Shown: positions 36,978-47,775, counted from the first letter of the stretch. The stretch is DNA of 64,000 nt from Pseudomonas canadensis (GCF_000503215.1 NZ_AYTD01000005.1:1-64000), one strand, 5' to 3'. Numbers and translations are program-made. Notes: generated by a model from the sequence alone, not told the origin.

Positions 36978-38603
36978 ATGAGTATCAGAAGTCTGAATAT
37001 CGCCCCGCGCGCGGGCTTGGGGTTTGGCCTATTGGCGTTGATGGTATTTGCCCTGGGCGGCTTTGCCCTGTTGCAGATGGCCAATATGCGCCAGCAATCG
37101 GACCAGGTGGAGAATAACTGGCTGCCCAGCGTGATGGCGGTGGGGCAGATGAGTCAGGACTTGCTGCGTGTTCGGGCGCTGACCTTGCGCCTGCTGGTCA
37201 ACCGCGATTCCCAGGCGCTGGCGCAGAACGAACAGAAACTGGGCGAGCTGAAAAGCGGCCTGCATCATGCGCAGACCCTCTACGAGGCGCTGATTGTGCT
37301 GCCCGAGGAACGCACGCTGTTTGATCGCTTCAAGGCCCAGGAGCAGCAATACCTGCAACGCCAGGAGCAGGTCATGGGGTTTTCGAAGGCCAACCAGCTG
37401 GAAGACGCGATCAGGGTGGTCAATGGCGAGATGAACCAGATCGCCGATGAAATGGCCACGACCCTGCACGAACTGGTCAACCTCAACAAAGCCAATGCCA
37501 ATCAAGCTGCAAGCTTGGCGCAAAGCGTGTTCAGCCAGTCGCGCAGCTGGGTGGTCGGCATGATCGTGCTTACGGCGCTGATTACCATCGGCCTGGCAGT
37601 GTGGCTGACACGCAGCATCGTGTTGCCCCTGGCCCAGTCTCTGAAAGTCGCCCAGGGCGTGGCCAGTGGCGATCTGACCGGCGAGATCCATGTGAGTGGC
37701 AATGATGAGCCGGCGCGTCTGCAGCAGGCGCTCAAGGGTATGCAGGAGAATCTACGCGATACCATCCGGCGTATCTCCGAGTCGTCGAACCAGTTGGCGT
37801 CCGCCTCGGAGGAGCTTAGCTGCGTGACTGAAGACGCCACCCGTGGTTTGCACCAGCAGAATCAGGAAATCGAGCAGGCCGCCACGGCGGTGAACCAGAT
37901 GACGGCAGCCGTGGAGGAGGTGGCAAGCAACGCAGTGGCCACGTCCCAGGCGTCCCGCGAGTCCGACCGCATTGCCCAGCATGGGCGCGAGCAAGTGCAT
38001 CAGACTGTGGTGTCGATCGAGGCGCTGGCCACTGACGTGACCGACAACGTGACGCAGGTCGAGGATCTGGCGCAGAAGGTTTATGGCATCAGCAAGGTGC
38101 TGGACGTAATCCGCTCGATTGCCGAGCAGACCAACTTGCTGGCGTTGAACGCGGCGATTGAAGCGGCGCGCGCCGGGGATGCTGGGCGTGGGTTTGCGGT
38201 AGTAGCCGACGAAGTGCGGGCTTTGGCTCATCGCACCCAGCAGTCGACCCAGGAAATCGAGCAGATGATCAGCGGGATCCAGCAAGGCACCGATCAGGCG
38301 GTCAGCTCGATGCAGCAGAGCAATACGCGAGCACGCTCGACCTTGGATATCGCCAAGTCGGCGGGCACGGCATTGGAGGAAATCGCCTCGGCGTTCACCT
38401 TGATCAATGAACGCAACCTGGTGATCGCCAGCGCATCCGAGCAACAGGCGGCGGTGGCGCGGGAGGTGGATCGCAACTTGATCAACATCCGCGACCTGGC
38501 GCATCAGACATCGACCGGGGCGAATCAGACCAGTGCGGCGAGCCAGGAGTTGTCGCGCTTGGCGGTGGACCTGAACACGATGGTGGCGCGATTTTCGGTG
38601 TAG
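36978..38603 (+). CDS. Methyl-accepting chemotaxis protein, 4-helix-bundle sensor
   Basis: A 541-residue transmembrane chemoreceptor. TM1 is at about 12-34, with a roughly 155-residue periplasmic helical bundle of 4HB_MCP type. TM2 is at about 190-211, followed by a HAMP domain and a cytoplasmic signalling domain with the highly conserved hairpin [20 protein letters not shown] near residue 380. AAGGAG lies upstream of the ATG. It has no C-terminal CheR-binding pentapeptide and ends NTMVARFSV. No che genes are adjacent. The ligand cannot be inferred. Confidence 0.93.
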   Translation: MSIRSLNIAPRAGLGFGLLALMVFALGGFALLQMANMRQQSDQVENNWLPSVMAVGQMSQDLLRVRALTLRLLVNRDSQALAQNEQKLGELKSGLHHAQTLYEALIVLPEERTLFDRFKAQEQQYLQRQEQVMGFSKANQLEDAIRVVNGEMNQIADEMATTLHELVNLNKANANQAASLAQSVFSQSRSWVVGMIVLTALITIGLAVWLTRSIVLPLAQSLKVAQGVASGDLTGEIHVSGNDEPARLQQALKGMQENLRDTIRRISESSNQLASASEELSCVTEDATRGLHQQNQEIEQAATAVNQMTAAVEEVASNAVATSQASRESDRIAQHGREQVHQTVVSIEALATDVTDNVTQVEDLAQKVYGISKVLDVIRSIAEQTNLLALNAAIEAARAGDAGRGFAVVADEVRALAHRTQQSTQEIEQMISGIQQGTDQAVSSMQQSNTRARSTLDIAKSAGTALEEIASAFTLINERNLVIASASEQQAAVAREVDRNLINIRDLAHQTSTGANQTSAASQELSRLAVDLNTMVARFSV

Positions 38604-38623
38604 GGCCGGGTACCGAGTTGGCG

Positions 38624-38690
38624 CTATCGCAGGCAAGCCAGCTCCCACAGGGGAATGCGTTTCAAATGTGGGAGCTGGCTTGCCTGTGAT
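38624..38690. repeat. REP doublet (REPIN-like), GTGGGAGCTGGC variant
   Basis: AGGCAAGCCAGCTCCCACA and its inverted partner TGTGGGAGCTGGCTTGCCT flank a 20-bp spacer. It lies between the convergent chemoreceptor and fabB genes, next to the fabB terminator. Confidence 0.87.
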
Positions 38691-38722
38691 GAAGCCGACT
38701 CGGTCTCAAATCCATTACCCAC

Positions 38723-38752
38723 AAAAAAGCCCCGAACCAGTCGGGGCTTTTT
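38723..38752 (-). terminator. Rho-independent terminator of fabAB
   Basis: Stem AAAAGCCCCGA / TCGGGGCTTTT with a 5-nt loop. The minus-strand transcript ends in GCTTTTTTGT, 21 bp after the fabB stop. Confidence 0.92.
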
Positions 38753-38773
38753 CATGCAATCAAGCTACAGGTC

Positions 38774-39994
38774 TTACTGACCCTGCCAGCGTTTCAGCAC
38801 CAGGGTAGCGTTAGTGCCACCAAAGCCGAAGCTGTTGCTCATCACGGTGTCGATTTTTGCATTCTCAACGGTCTTGGTCAGGATCGGCATGTCAGCCACC
38901 ACCGGATCAATCTCGTCGATGTTGGCCGAACCGGCCATGAAGTTGCCTTCCATCATCAGCAGGCAGTAGATCGCTTCGTGAACGCCAGCGGCGCCCAAGG
39001 AGTGACCGGACAGGCTCTTGGTAGAGCTGATGGCCGGAGCCTTGTCGCCGAATACCGCACGCACGCCTTCCATTTCCTTGGCGTCGCCGACCGGAGTCGA
39101 GGTGCCGTGGGTGTTCAGGTAGTCGATTGGGGTATCTACAGTGGACATGGCCATCTGCATGCAACGGATGGCGCCTTCACCGCTTGGGGCAACCATGTCG
39201 TAGCCGTCGGAAGTGGCGCCGTAGCCGACGATTTCCGCGTAGATCTTGGCACCACGGGCCAGAGCGTGTTCCAGCTCCTCGACCACCACCATGCCGCCAC
39301 CGCCGGCGATGACGAAACCGTCACGCTTGGCGTCGTAGGCGCGGGAGGCCTTTTCCGGGGTTTCGTTGTACTGGGTGGACAGTGCGCCCATGGCGTCGAA
39401 CAGGAACGATTGGCTCCAATGTTCTTCTTCACCGCCGCCGGCGAACACGATGTCCTGCTTGCCCAACTGGATCTGCTCAACCGCAGTACCGATGCAGTGT
39501 GCACTGGTGGCGCAGGCGGAGGAAATCGAGTAGTTCACGCCCTTGATCTGGAAAGGCGTGGCCAGGCAGGCCGACACAGTGCTGCCCATGGTCCGCGTGA
39601 CACGGTACGGGCCGACACGCTTCACGCCTTTTTCGCGCAGGATGTCCAGCGCTTCCATCTGGTTCAGGGTCGATGCGCCGCCGGAGCCGGCGATCAGGCC
39701 GGTGCGTACGTTCGAGACCTGGTCTTCGCTCAGGCCGGAGTCGGCGATTGCGTCTTTCATCGCCAGGTAGGCGTAGGCGGCAGCGTGGCCGACGAAGCGA
39801 TAGATCTTGCGATCGATCAGCTCTTCGAGGGGCAGGTCGATGGAGCCGGAAACCTGGCTACGCAGACCCATTTCGGCATATTCCGGGTTGAAGCGGATGC
39901 CAGGGCGACTTGCACGCAGGTTAGCGGTGACGGTCTCTTTGTCATTGCCCAGGCAAGAAACAATGCCCAGACCAGTGATAACGACGCGGCGCAT
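38774..39994 (-). CDS. fabB: Beta-ketoacyl-ACP synthase I
   Basis: A 406-residue condensing enzyme that elongates cis-3-decenoyl-ACP in unsaturated fatty acid synthesis. The Cys-His-His triad is visible: the nucleophile in the [14 protein letters not shown] segment near residue 161, the first histidine in [13 protein letters not shown] near 297, and the second in [14 protein letters not shown] near 332. It lies 11 bp downstream of fabA in the conserved fabAB operon. AAGGG precedes the ATG. Confidence 0.98.
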   Translation of the reverse strand: MRRVVITGLGIVSCLGNDKETVTANLRASRPGIRFNPEYAEMGLRSQVSGSIDLPLEELIDRKIYRFVGHAAAYAYLAMKDAIADSGLSEDQVSNVRTGLIAGSGGASTLNQMEALDILREKGVKRVGPYRVTRTMGSTVSACLATPFQIKGVNYSISSACATSAHCIGTAVEQIQLGKQDIVFAGGGEEEHWSQSFLFDAMGALSTQYNETPEKASRAYDAKRDGFVIAGGGGMVVVEELEHALARGAKIYAEIVGYGATSDGYDMVAPSGEGAIRCMQMAMSTVDTPIDYLNTHGTSTPVGDAKEMEGVRAVFGDKAPAISSTKSLSGHSLGAAGVHEAIYCLLMMEGNFMAGSANIDEIDPVVADMPILTKTVENAKIDTVMSNSFGFGGTNATLVLKRWQGQ

Positions 39995-40005
39995 GCGGAT
40001 AACCC

Positions 40006-40521
40006 TTAAAAGTTGTCAGTGGATGTGAATACGCCGACCCGAAGGCCTTCGGCAGTATAGATCTCGCGACCGTCGACGCTCACCGAACCATCGGCGATGG
40101 CCAGGTTCAGCTTGCCCTTGAGGACGCGCTTGATTTGAATGTTGTAGGTGACTTTCTTGGCGGTCGGCAGGACCTGGCCAAAGAACTTCACTTCGCCCGA
40201 ACCCAGGGCACGACCGCGGCCCGGCAGGCCTTGCCAGCCGAGGAAGAAACCGACCAGCTGCCACATGGCGTCAAGGCCCAGGCAGCCTGGCATCACAGGG
40301 TCGCCTTCGAAATGGCAGGCGAAGAACCACAGGTCCGGGGTGATATCCAGCTCGGCGACCAATTCACCTTTGCCGTACTTGCCACCCTCTTCGCTGATAT
40401 GGGTGATGCGATCCACCATCAGCATGTTCGGGGCGGGCAGTTGCGCGTTACCTGGGCCGAACAGCTCACCGCGACTGCAGCGCAGCAGGTCTTCCCGAGT
40501 AAAGGCGTTTTGTTTGGTCAT
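40006..40521 (-). CDS. fabA: 3-hydroxydecanoyl-ACP dehydratase/isomerase
   Basis: A 171-residue hotdog enzyme that introduces the double bond of bacterial unsaturated fatty acids. The catalytic histidine lies in [19 protein letters not shown] near residue 70, and the aspartate in the same segment near 84. The length is exactly as in other proteobacteria. It is first in the fabAB operon. A partially palindromic AGTGAAC-type site lies 134-151 bp upstream. Confidence 0.98.
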   Translation of the reverse strand: MTKQNAFTREDLLRCSRGELFGPGNAQLPAPNMLMVDRITHISEEGGKYGKGELVAELDITPDLWFFACHFEGDPVMPGCLGLDAMWQLVGFFLGWQGLPGRGRALGSGEVKFFGQVLPTAKKVTYNIQIKRVLKGKLNLAIADGSVSVDGREIYTAEGLRVGVFTSTDNF

Positions 40522-40654
40522 GCGAGCTCCTCAATAATCCCATGCGGCAGGGTAGGGTAAATCTTCCCGAACCGAATGAAGCGTTCATGCCTCATGTCGG
40601 CAGCCTACACATAGACTATTGCGTTGTAGTGAAAGTCACAGCGGCAAGGCACTG

Positions 40655-40672
40655 AATGTACACTTGTTCACT
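40655..40672. promoter_or_regulatory. Candidate fatty-acid regulator operator upstream of fabA
   Basis: The minus strand reads AGTGAACAAGTGTACATT, an imperfect dyad of AGTGAAC half-sites resembling operators of DesT/FabR-type TetR repressors, which sense unsaturated acyl groups and control fabAB in Pseudomonas. Nothing else recognisable is in the 249-bp spacer. Inference from similarity to a remembered motif. Confidence 0.35.
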
Positions 40673-40770
40673 GAAATTTTAAACCGGGCCTGTTTATGGG
40701 CCCGTTCGGGTGCCTAAGACTGCCGCACTTTCGCCTTTCACGCCAGTCGGAGTTGGCTGATGGCGCGGCG

Positions 40771-42672
40771 CTATTGCACCCAACGCTGCAGGATTTGCTG
40801 CAAATCCGTGCGTTTGAACGGCTTGGCCAGGTAATCGTTCATTCCCGCTGCCAGGCAGGCTTCACGGTCGCCCTGTAAAGCGTTGGCGGTCAGGGCGATG
40901 ATCGGCAGATCGGCACAGCCCGGTAACTGACGGATTTGCCGGGTGGCTTCATAGCCGTCGATGACCGGCAGCCGACAATCCATCAGGATTGCGGTGAAAA
41001 TCAGGCTCTCGGCGCTGCGGATCGCTTCGGCGCCGTCGGTGGCCAGGCTCACTTCGAAGCCCAGGCTGCGCAGCATGGCCTCAACCACCGTGCGGTTGAC
41101 CGGGTTGTCTTCCACCAGCAGCACGTGACGACCATCACCCGCGCCGGCTTTGCCGTCGGCGTCGCTGGCAATCGGCGGCACGCTGTGCTGGTCGATGGCC
41201 AGGGGAATTTCCAGGGTAAACACCGAGCCGCGGCCTTCTTCGCTTTGGGCACGCAGGGTGCCGCCCATGCGTTCGGCCAGGGTGCGTGCGATGGGCAGGC
41301 CCAGGCCGGTGCCGCCGTAACGTCTTGAAATGGAACTGTCAGCCTGCTGGAACGCGTCGAACATCGCCTCCAGGCGTTCGGCGGAAATGCCTATGCCGCT
41401 GTCACGCACGGTGCACGTGAACCACACCAGTTCATGGTCGAGGGTCTGCCAGTGGGGCTCGACACTGACGCTGCCGTGCTCGGTGAACTTCAAGGCGTTG
41501 CCGATCAGGTTCACCAGGATCTGGCGGATCCGCGTCGGGTCTCCCTGCACCTGCAAGGCGTCCATCCCCAGCGGGATCGCCAGTTTCAGCGCCAGCCCAC
41601 GTTGCTGGGCGCTGTGCTGGAAGGCCTGCGCGCAACTGTTGATCAGGTCCGCCAGGTTGAACGGAATATGCTCCAGTTCCAGGGCGGCGCGTTCGATACG
41701 CGAGAAGTCGAGGATATCGTTGATCACCTTGAGCAAATGCTCGGTGGACTCCGAAGCCAGTGCCGCGTACTCGGTCTGCTCCTCGGTCATCTCCGTGGTT
41801 TCCAGCAACTGCAACATGCCCAGCACGCCATTCATGGGCGTGCGCAGTTCATGGCTCATCATCGCCAGGAACTCCGACTTGGCGTTGTTAGCGCGCTCAG
41901 CTTCTTCGCGGGTCTGGATCAACTGGGCCATGGCCTGCTGTTGTTCGCGACTGGCCTGGTTGAGGCCTTCGGCAAGGTTGTTGATATGCCGCGACAGGTC
42001 GCCCAGCTCCGAGTCATCCACAATCGGCAGCGGCGTCTGGTAGTCGCCTTGCTGGATCGCCTTCACCGCATGGCCCATGGCGCTGATCGGCTGGGACAGG
42101 CTGGCGGCCAGGCGCCGCGCGAGCAGGAAGGTAAACAGCAGGGCAAACAGCGCGAGGATGCCGGCCTTGAACAGGATCTCCTGCTGGCGCTGGCTGAACG
42201 CGTCGTTGGACATGCCGACGATCACCCGGCCCAGGTAATCGGCGCGCGGTGCCTTGGATTCGTTGAGGTTGTCCTGGAAGAAATCGTTACCCAGTTGAAT
42301 GTGTTGCAGACGAATCGGTGCCTGGAACACTTTCACCGACAGTGAGCGGTCGTGCTTCTCCGACGGTTGCTCGACATACACCAGGATATTCTCGCTGCTG
42401 TCCTGGATCTCCAGGAAGCGCACGTGCGGCGTGGCCAGCGTCGCGCGCAACAGGCTGTCGAGCACGTCATTGTTGCCGGAAATCACCCCGTATTCGGTGG
42501 CCGGCGCCAGTTGGTTGGCGATCAGTTGGCCGGTGTGGTCCAGTTCTTGGCGCAAATCCTGGATACGCACAAAGGTGAAGAAGCTGATCAACAGCAACGT
42601 CAGCAACAGCGCCGGGCCCAGGGTAATGAGCTGGGTACGGGTGTTGATGTCCCAACGACGACGCAAGGTCAT
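40771..42672 (-). CDS. Hybrid histidine kinase, GacS/BarA-like input, PA1611-like
   Basis: A 633-residue inner-membrane kinase. TM1 is at about 15-36. The periplasmic domain (37-165) carries [20 protein letters not shown], the hallmark of GacS/BarA-type sensors. TM2 is at about 167-187, followed by HAMP, a HisKA box with H274 ([10 protein letters not shown]), and an HATPase with N, G1 and G2 boxes ([24 protein letters not shown]). The C-terminal receiver has D565. There is no Hpt domain, so phosphate must pass to a separate phosphotransfer protein. The gene next to fabA in P. aeruginosa is PA1611, which interacts with RetS and feeds Gac/Rsm signalling, so orthology is likely by position and architecture. 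It overlaps the upstream gene by 4 nt. Confidence 0.92.
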   Translation of the reverse strand: MTLRRRWDINTRTQLITLGPALLLTLLLISFFTFVRIQDLRQELDHTGQLIANQLAPATEYGVISGNNDVLDSLLRATLATPHVRFLEIQDSSENILVYVEQPSEKHDRSLSVKVFQAPIRLQHIQLGNDFFQDNLNESKAPRADYLGRVIVGMSNDAFSQRQQEILFKAGILALFALLFTFLLARRLAASLSQPISAMGHAVKAIQQGDYQTPLPIVDDSELGDLSRHINNLAEGLNQASREQQQAMAQLIQTREEAERANNAKSEFLAMMSHELRTPMNGVLGMLQLLETTEMTEEQTEYAALASESTEHLLKVINDILDFSRIERAALELEHIPFNLADLINSCAQAFQHSAQQRGLALKLAIPLGMDALQVQGDPTRIRQILVNLIGNALKFTEHGSVSVEPHWQTLDHELVWFTCTVRDSGIGISAERLEAMFDAFQQADSSISRRYGGTGLGLPIARTLAERMGGTLRAQSEEGRGSVFTLEIPLAIDQHSVPPIASDADGKAGAGDGRHVLLVEDNPVNRTVVEAMLRSLGFEVSLATDGAEAIRSAESLIFTAILMDCRLPVIDGYEATRQIRQLPGCADLPIIALTANALQGDREACLAAGMNDYLAKPFKRTDLQQILQRWVQ

Positions 42673-43598
42673 GGGCGTTTTTCTCCTTCGGCCAATCGGG
42701 TGGCGACGCTGGCTTCGTCCACCTGTTCGATCCCCAGTGAGCGCGCGACTTGCGGGTTGCCCACGACTTTGAAGCGATCCGGGTACAGCGAGCGCGGCCA
42801 GTTGGCCGGCGAATGGTCGAGTAGACGGTCAAGCACGGCCAGCCAGTCAGCCTGGTCGCTGTAGGTGCTGGCCAGGCTGCCGGCTCGTACGAAGCCCGCG
42901 TTCGGGCCTATCAGCGGCAATTGCTGGGCGTAACTGCTCAGCAACAGGTTCTTCGCGGTTTTCGGGTTGTACAACTGCGGGTCGTCGAGGCCGAGCAGCA
43001 CATCACTGTTGCGGAACAGGATTTGGAGCGGTCGACTGTCATTAATGTTGTCCCAGAGCTGGGGCACGATCTCCAGGCCTAGCGAGGTGGAGTGCTGTTT
43101 CAGCTCGGGCAGCAGGAATTCGCTGTCGGCGCCATAAAGCACGCCGATACGCCGCGCCTGCGGCAGGATGCCCGCGATCAGGCGCAATTGGCGATCCAGC
43201 GGCGGGTCGCTCCACAGCAGGCTAATGCGTGGGTGCGGCATGCTGCCCAGGCGCTGATGGGCTTGCAGGCGGCTGATGCGCAGCACCAGGGTCGGTGGGC
43301 CCTGAGGCTCTTGCAGGCGCCAGTCGAGGCCGGGCAGGTCCAGCAGGATCAAGCGCGTGGTTGCCGGCAGGCGGCCGGGTGCCGGCAAGTCTTTGAGGGC
43401 TGTAAAGGTGACACGGTCTTCGGGGCGTTGCTGTGCCAGGGCCTGGGCAAAGGCTTGCACACCGGCGCCGTCTTCAGCGGCGGTCAGCAGGATATCGGCA
43501 CTCCACGCCGGCGCGGCCAGCAGCAGGCAGGCGAGCAGCACGGCACGCCGCCAAAGCCGAGTGATCAACACGCCAGTCATCCGTGACGAGTCGCCCAT
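42669..43598 (-). CDS. Periplasmic binding-protein-like sensor partner
   Basis: A 309-residue exported protein (signal peptide around [16 protein letters not shown], residues 14-33). It resembles the ABC_sub_bind fold: [20 protein letters not shown] near residue 145 and a second lobe with [20 protein letters not shown] near 215. No permease or ATPase is nearby. It starts 1 nt after the TonB receptor stop and overlaps the kinase start by 4 nt, so all three are co-translated. This suggests a ligand-binding accessory for the kinase or receptor, not a transport protein. A shorter start at 43580 is possible. Confidence 0.78.
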   Translation of the reverse strand: MGDSSRMTGVLITRLWRRAVLLACLLLAAPAWSADILLTAAEDGAGVQAFAQALAQQRPEDRVTFTALKDLPAPGRLPATTRLILLDLPGLDWRLQEPQGPPTLVLRISRLQAHQRLGSMPHPRISLLWSDPPLDRQLRLIAGILPQARRIGVLYGADSEFLLPELKQHSTSLGLEIVPQLWDNINDSRPLQILFRNSDVLLGLDDPQLYNPKTAKNLLLSSYAQQLPLIGPNAGFVRAGSLASTYSDQADWLAVLDRLLDHSPANWPRSLYPDRFKVVGNPQVARSLGIEQVDEASVATRLAEGEKRP

Positions 43599-43599
43599 G

Positions 43600-45720
43600 T
43601 CAGAACTCTAGCTCGGCACTGAAGTAGAGCACGTGGCGATGGTCATAATTGTTGTCGGCCCAGGTGGTGGGCTGGTTGTCGAGGCGTTCTTGCAACATGC
43701 CGGCCAGCTCCACGTTGGCTTTGCCCAGGGCAATGCGCTTGGCGACCCGCAGGTCGACCCGTTCGAAGCGATATTGGTTGAGTGCGTCATCGCCATAGTA
43801 GAACAGCGCGCTGGACCAACCCTGGCCCCACTCACGCAACCAGCCGGCGGAGCCACTGTTGCGCGCGGTCTGGGCTTTGTCCAGCGGGTTGCTGGTGCTG
43901 GCGTCGACGTAAGCATAGGTGAGCCGCAGGCGGTCGGCGTTGCTCACACGCCAGTCGAATTGGGACTCTGCGCCGGTAAACCGGGCGCTGTTGGCGTTGC
44001 TGGCAATGTACTGGTTATTGCGCAGCGGCGAGCTGATCATGTCGGTGATCTCGTCGTAGAACAGTTTCACGTCCATGTTCAGCCCGATGTCGGCAAAGAA
44101 GCCGTTGTACCCCAGTTCCCGTGACTTCATCATCTCTTTATCGAGGTTACCTGGGCCCCGGGTCTTTACGAAGTATTGCCCGGTGGTCTGCCCGTAGGCC
44201 GGGGAGCTGAGGTTGGTGACGCGGTAGCTCCAGTTGACGTTGTTCTCGAACATGTCCGGCGAGCGGATCGCCTCGGAGTACACCGCACGCAGGCCGTGGC
44301 GCGGGTTGATCAGGTAGTTGACCGCCACCCGTGGCGTCAGCGAGTTGCCGCTCAGGTGAGTGTCTTCATACATGGCGCCGCCTTGCAGCAGCCAATGCTC
44401 GCTGGCGCGCCATTCCAACTGGCCGAACAGGCGCCAGGTGGTGTCGTCCAACGTGCCGTTGAAGTAAGTGTCGGAGTCGGCGCGGTCATAGCGGTAGTTC
44501 ATGCCGCTGACCAGGCGCAGGCTGTCGGACAGGCTGAGGGTGTCTTGAATCTCCAGGTCGTAGCGGCTTTCGCGGGTGCTCTGGTCGATGTCGCCGCACA
44601 CGCTTTGACTGGCACCGTCGCGCCACTGTTGCAGCACTTGGTTGGCCAACGCCTGCTCGGCTGCGCTGCCCGGTGGTGCGCTGCCCTGGCTGTAGGTGTC
44701 CATGTGCCGGGCCAGCAGTTCGGCGTAGTTGGGATTCATCTGCCACAACTGGGTCAGCTCGGGGCTGAACGAGACCTTGGCGTCACACGCCTTCCAGATT
44801 TGCTGGCGGTCCCACTGCTGGGCGGAGCCCTGGATATACAGACTGTGATCCGGGTTGAAGTCGAAGTTCCAGCGCAGGGAGCCGGCATAATCCTTGGCGG
44901 TGACGTCGGAATTGTTACCGCCCTCGGTAATCCCGGCGAAGACCGGGCTGTAGGTATACGGTCGCTGGTTTGTGCCTTCTTTCGCATCCAGTTGCAAGTC
45001 GATGCTTTGCTGCGTGTTCAGCGTCTGGCTGATCGCCAGGCTGAAGCGGCTGAGGCGGCGGCTGTCACGACGGTCGGCCCCGGATGCATCGCTGTCGAAA
45101 CCGTCGTCTTGCTGCCCGGACAGGGACAGGCGCAAGTCACCGGTTTCCCAGCCTGCGCCCTGGCTGGCATAGAAATCATTGATGCCGCGTTCGCCACGCA
45201 CCACTTTTACCCGCGTGCCGTGGCTGTTGGCCGGCGAGCGCGTAAGAATGTTCACCACCGCCATCAAGGCATTGGCGCCGTAGCTGACGGTATTGGGGCC
45301 ACGGAATACTTCGATGCGCTCGATATCCTCCATGGCCACCGGAATGTCGCTCCAGTCCACGGTGGCCAGGCCCGCGCGGTACACCGAGCGGCCGTCGATC
45401 AACACCTGCATGCGCCGCGCATCGCTGGCACTGGTGCCGTGGTAGTTCACCGCCGCCTGATTGCCGCTGGTGTAGCCGACCATCATCCCCGGCACAAGGC
45501 GCAGCAACTCACTGATATCCCGCGCGCCACTGGCTTTGATCAGCTCGCTGTCGATCACGGTCATGCTGCCGGGCACGGCGGCGGCCGATTGCTTGAGGCG
45601 CGTGGCCGTCAATACCTGGGGCAGCGGCTGGCTGTCGAGGAACAGGTCGTCGGCCATGGCAGGCGTGCAGCACAACAGCATCAGCCACAGAGATGAACGG
45701 GGAGGAGGGCCCAAATACAC
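43600..45720 (-). CDS. TonB-dependent outer membrane receptor
   Basis: About 706 residues. GTG 45720, with AAGG 9 nt upstream, gives a signal peptide ending CTPAMA-DD. A longer frame reaches 46422 but would cross the promoter and coding region of divergent gpsA, so it is rejected. The plug domain is clear (QVLTATRLKQSAAAVPGSMT, then ARRMQVLIDGRSVYR and IERIEVFRGPNTVSYGANA). The 22-strand barrel follows and ends with an aromatic-type terminus (YFSAELEF). An extracellular loop has a cysteine pair (KACDAKV and SVCGDID). No FecI/FecR partner, no N-terminal signalling extension and no siderophore genes are nearby. The substrate is unknown. It leads a three-gene operon with a binding-protein-like gene and a hybrid kinase. 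Confidence 0.88.
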   Translation of the reverse strand: MYLGPPPRSSLWLMLLCCTPAMADDLFLDSQPLPQVLTATRLKQSAAAVPGSMTVIDSELIKASGARDISELLRLVPGMMVGYTSGNQAAVNYHGTSASDARRMQVLIDGRSVYRAGLATVDWSDIPVAMEDIERIEVFRGPNTVSYGANALMAVVNILTRSPANSHGTRVKVVRGERGINDFYASQGAGWETGDLRLSLSGQQDDGFDSDASGADRRDSRRLSRFSLAISQTLNTQQSIDLQLDAKEGTNQRPYTYSPVFAGITEGGNNSDVTAKDYAGSLRWNFDFNPDHSLYIQGSAQQWDRQQIWKACDAKVSFSPELTQLWQMNPNYAELLARHMDTYSQGSAPPGSAAEQALANQVLQQWRDGASQSVCGDIDQSTRESRYDLEIQDTLSLSDSLRLVSGMNYRYDRADSDTYFNGTLDDTTWRLFGQLEWRASEHWLLQGGAMYEDTHLSGNSLTPRVAVNYLINPRHGLRAVYSEAIRSPDMFENNVNWSYRVTNLSSPAYGQTTGQYFVKTRGPGNLDKEMMKSRELGYNGFFADIGLNMDVKLFYDEITDMISSPLRNNQYIASNANSARFTGAESQFDWRVSNADRLRLTYAYVDASTSNPLDKAQTARNSGSAGWLREWGQGWSSALFYYGDDALNQYRFERVDLRVAKRIALGKANVELAGMLQERLDNQPTTWADNNYDHRHVLYFSAELEF

Positions 45721-45915
45721 GGCACGGCCTTGATAATTGCGGATAGCCGCCCATGTTAACTGAGGTGGGGCCTTTTGCCAGTCGCCGGACTTGCAATTAC
45801 TCCATGTAAATGTGGCATTTTCCGACAAACGCGCGAATTGATACGGGGGCTGGCCGCCAGCGGGTCGGCCCGTATAATGCCGCCATCGCCACTGGTATGG
45901 ATTAACGGATTGCAT

Positions 45916-46941
45916 ATGACTGAACAGCGCCCTATTGCGGTCCTGGGAGGCGGAAGTTTTGGTACCGCCGTGGCAAACCTGCTGGCCGAGAACGGCCACG
46001 CTGTGCGCCAGTGGATGCGCGACCCCGAACAGGCCGAGGCCATTCGGGTGCACCGGGAAAATCCGCGTTACCTCAAAGGCATCAAGATTCATCCGGCGGT
46101 CGAGCCGGTCACCGACCTGCTCGAAACCCTCACGGCGTGCGACCTGTGCTTCGTCGCGCTGCCCTCCAGCGCCTTGCGCTCGGTGCTGGCGCCCCACGCC
46201 GAGCGTCTGGCCGGCAAGTTGCTGGTCAGCCTGACCAAGGGCATCGAGGCACAGACCTTCAAGTTGATGAGCGAAATCCTCGAGGAAATCGCTCCCCAAG
46301 CGCGCATTGGCGTGCTGTCCGGGCCGAACCTGGCACGGGAAGTGGCCGAACACGCGTTGACCGCCACCGTAGTCGCCAGTGAAGACGAAGAACTCTGCGA
46401 ACGTGTCCAGGCCGTGTTGCATGGGCGCACTTTCCGCGTCTATGCCAGCAGCGACCGTTTTGGCGTCGAGCTCGGCGGTGCACTGAAAAACGTCTACGCG
46501 ATCATCGCCGGCATGGCCGTCGCGCTGGGCATGGGCGAAAACACCAAGAGCATGTTGATCACCCGCGCCCTGGCCGAGATGACCCGCTTTGCGGTGAACC
46601 AGGGCGCCAACCCAATGACCTTCCTGGGTCTGGCAGGCGTGGGCGACTTGATCGTCACCTGCTCCTCACCGAAAAGCCGCAACTACCAGGTGGGTTTCGC
46701 CCTTGGCCAGGGCCTGAGCCTGGAAGACGCGGTCACGCGCCTGGGCGAAGTCGCCGAAGGGGTCAACACGCTCAAGGTGCTCAAGGCCAAGGCCCAGGAA
46801 GTCGGTGTGTATATGCCGCTGGTCGCCGGGTTGCACGCGATCCTGTTTGAAGGGCGCACCTTGGACCAGGTCATCGAGTTGCTGATGCGTGCCGAGCCGA
46901 AAACCGATGTCGACTTTATTTCCACCAGTGGTTTCAACTGA
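45916..46941 (+). CDS. gpsA: Glycerol-3-phosphate dehydrogenase [NAD(P)+]
   Basis: A 341-residue cytosolic enzyme that makes sn-glycerol 3-phosphate for phospholipids. The N-terminal nucleotide motif is [20 protein letters not shown]. The catalytic lysine region [19 protein letters not shown] lies near residue 190, and the substrate loop includes [16 protein letters not shown] near 240. ATG 45916 matches the family start. The upstream in-frame extension to 45775 is non-conserved. It is divergent from the TonB receptor and is followed by a DUF4389 gene and sixA in a likely operon. Confidence 0.97.
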   Translation: MTEQRPIAVLGGGSFGTAVANLLAENGHAVRQWMRDPEQAEAIRVHRENPRYLKGIKIHPAVEPVTDLLETLTACDLCFVALPSSALRSVLAPHAERLAGKLLVSLTKGIEAQTFKLMSEILEEIAPQARIGVLSGPNLAREVAEHALTATVVASEDEELCERVQAVLHGRTFRVYASSDRFGVELGGALKNVYAIIAGMAVALGMGENTKSMLITRALAEMTRFAVNQGANPMTFLGLAGVGDLIVTCSSPKSRNYQVGFALGQGLSLEDAVTRLGEVAEGVNTLKVLKAKAQEVGVYMPLVAGLHAILFEGRTLDQVIELLMRAEPKTDVDFISTSGFN

Positions 46942-46951
46942 GGAACGCGTC

Positions 46952-47299
46952 ATGAACGATCCGAAAGCAGCTCCCAAGTACGAATCCATTGGCCTGCGCA
47001 TTCTGTGGATGCTGGTGTTTGCCCTGGTGTGGCAAGTGGCGCAGTTCCTGCTCGGCGCGCTGGTGGTGGTGCAGTTGATCTACCGCCTGGTCTACGGCGC
47101 CCCGAACCTGGGCCTGATGAACTTTGGCGACAGCCTCAGCCAGTTCCTGGCGCAGATCGGCCGCTTCGGCAGCTTCCACACCGACCAGAAGCCGTGGCCG
47201 TTCGCCGACTGGCCGACCCCGCGCGCACCCGAGGGCGAAGCCGCCCACAGCGTGCCGCCGGCGCCACACCCGGTGCGCGATGAAGAGCCGAAACTGTGA
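46952..47299 (+). CDS. DUF4389 domain membrane protein
   Basis: A 115-residue protein with the DUF4389 signature (ILWMLVFALVWQVAQFLLGALV, residues about 17-38, then LIYRLVYGAPN and FGDSLSQFLAQIGRF). It has one or two membrane helices and a Pro/Glu-rich C-terminal tail. Function is unknown. GAGGAA lies upstream of ATG 46952. It starts 10 bp after gpsA and overlaps sixA by 4 nt. Confidence 0.85.
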   Translation: MNDPKAAPKYESIGLRILWMLVFALVWQVAQFLLGALVVVQLIYRLVYGAPNLGLMNFGDSLSQFLAQIGRFGSFHTDQKPWPFADWPTPRAPEGEAAHSVPPAPHPVRDEEPKL

Positions 47300-47745
47300 A
47301 GCTGTGGATCCTGCGCCACGGTGAGGCCGAAGGGCATGCGCGCACCGATGCCGAGCGCAACCTCACCGAGCATGGCCGCGCCGAAGTGTTGCGCAGTGCT
47401 GCGCAACTGATCGGCCAGCCCCTCAGCGCGATCATTGCCAGCCCCTATGTGCGGGCGCAGCAGACCGCGCAGCTGGTGCGTGAGGCCTTGGGCTTTGAGC
47501 CTGAGATTCGCACAGTGCCGTGGCTGACGCCCGAGGGTAATCCGTCGCAGGTGCTGGAAAAGCTCGACACTGATGACAATGTGCTGCTGGTCAGCCATCA
47601 ACCGTTGGTGGGCAGCCTGATCAGCTTTCTGCAGCACGGCCACCAGCGCCAGCCGCAGCCGATGCACACCGCCAGCCTGGCGGAACTGGAAGGGGATTTC
47701 CCGCTGGCGGGGCTGATGAGCCTGGTCAGTGTGAAGAACCCGTAG
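47296..47745 (+). CDS. sixA: Phosphohistidine phosphatase SixA
   Basis: A 149-residue histidine-phosphatase (phosphoglycerate-mutase-like) protein with the LRHGEAEGHA catalytic motif at residues 5-14, the second arginine in SPYVRAQQTAQ, and the second histidine in LLVSHQPLVGSL near 96. It starts with GTG, overlapping the previous stop (GTGA). SixA removes phosphate from histidines of Hpt or PTS proteins. Its presence after gpsA is a conserved pseudomonad arrangement. Confidence 0.92.
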   Translation: MKLWILRHGEAEGHARTDAERNLTEHGRAEVLRSAAQLIGQPLSAIIASPYVRAQQTAQLVREALGFEPEIRTVPWLTPEGNPSQVLEKLDTDDNVLLVSHQPLVGSLISFLQHGHQRQPQPMHTASLAELEGDFPLAGLMSLVSVKNP

Positions 47746-47775
47746 GCTTTATCGCGGCTTTGTGTGTGCTATATA

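Noticed and set aside
45721..46422. N-terminal extension of the TonB receptor frame by 234 codons
   Set aside because: It would run through the promoter and coding sequence of gpsA. A signal peptide with ribosome-binding site begins at 45720.
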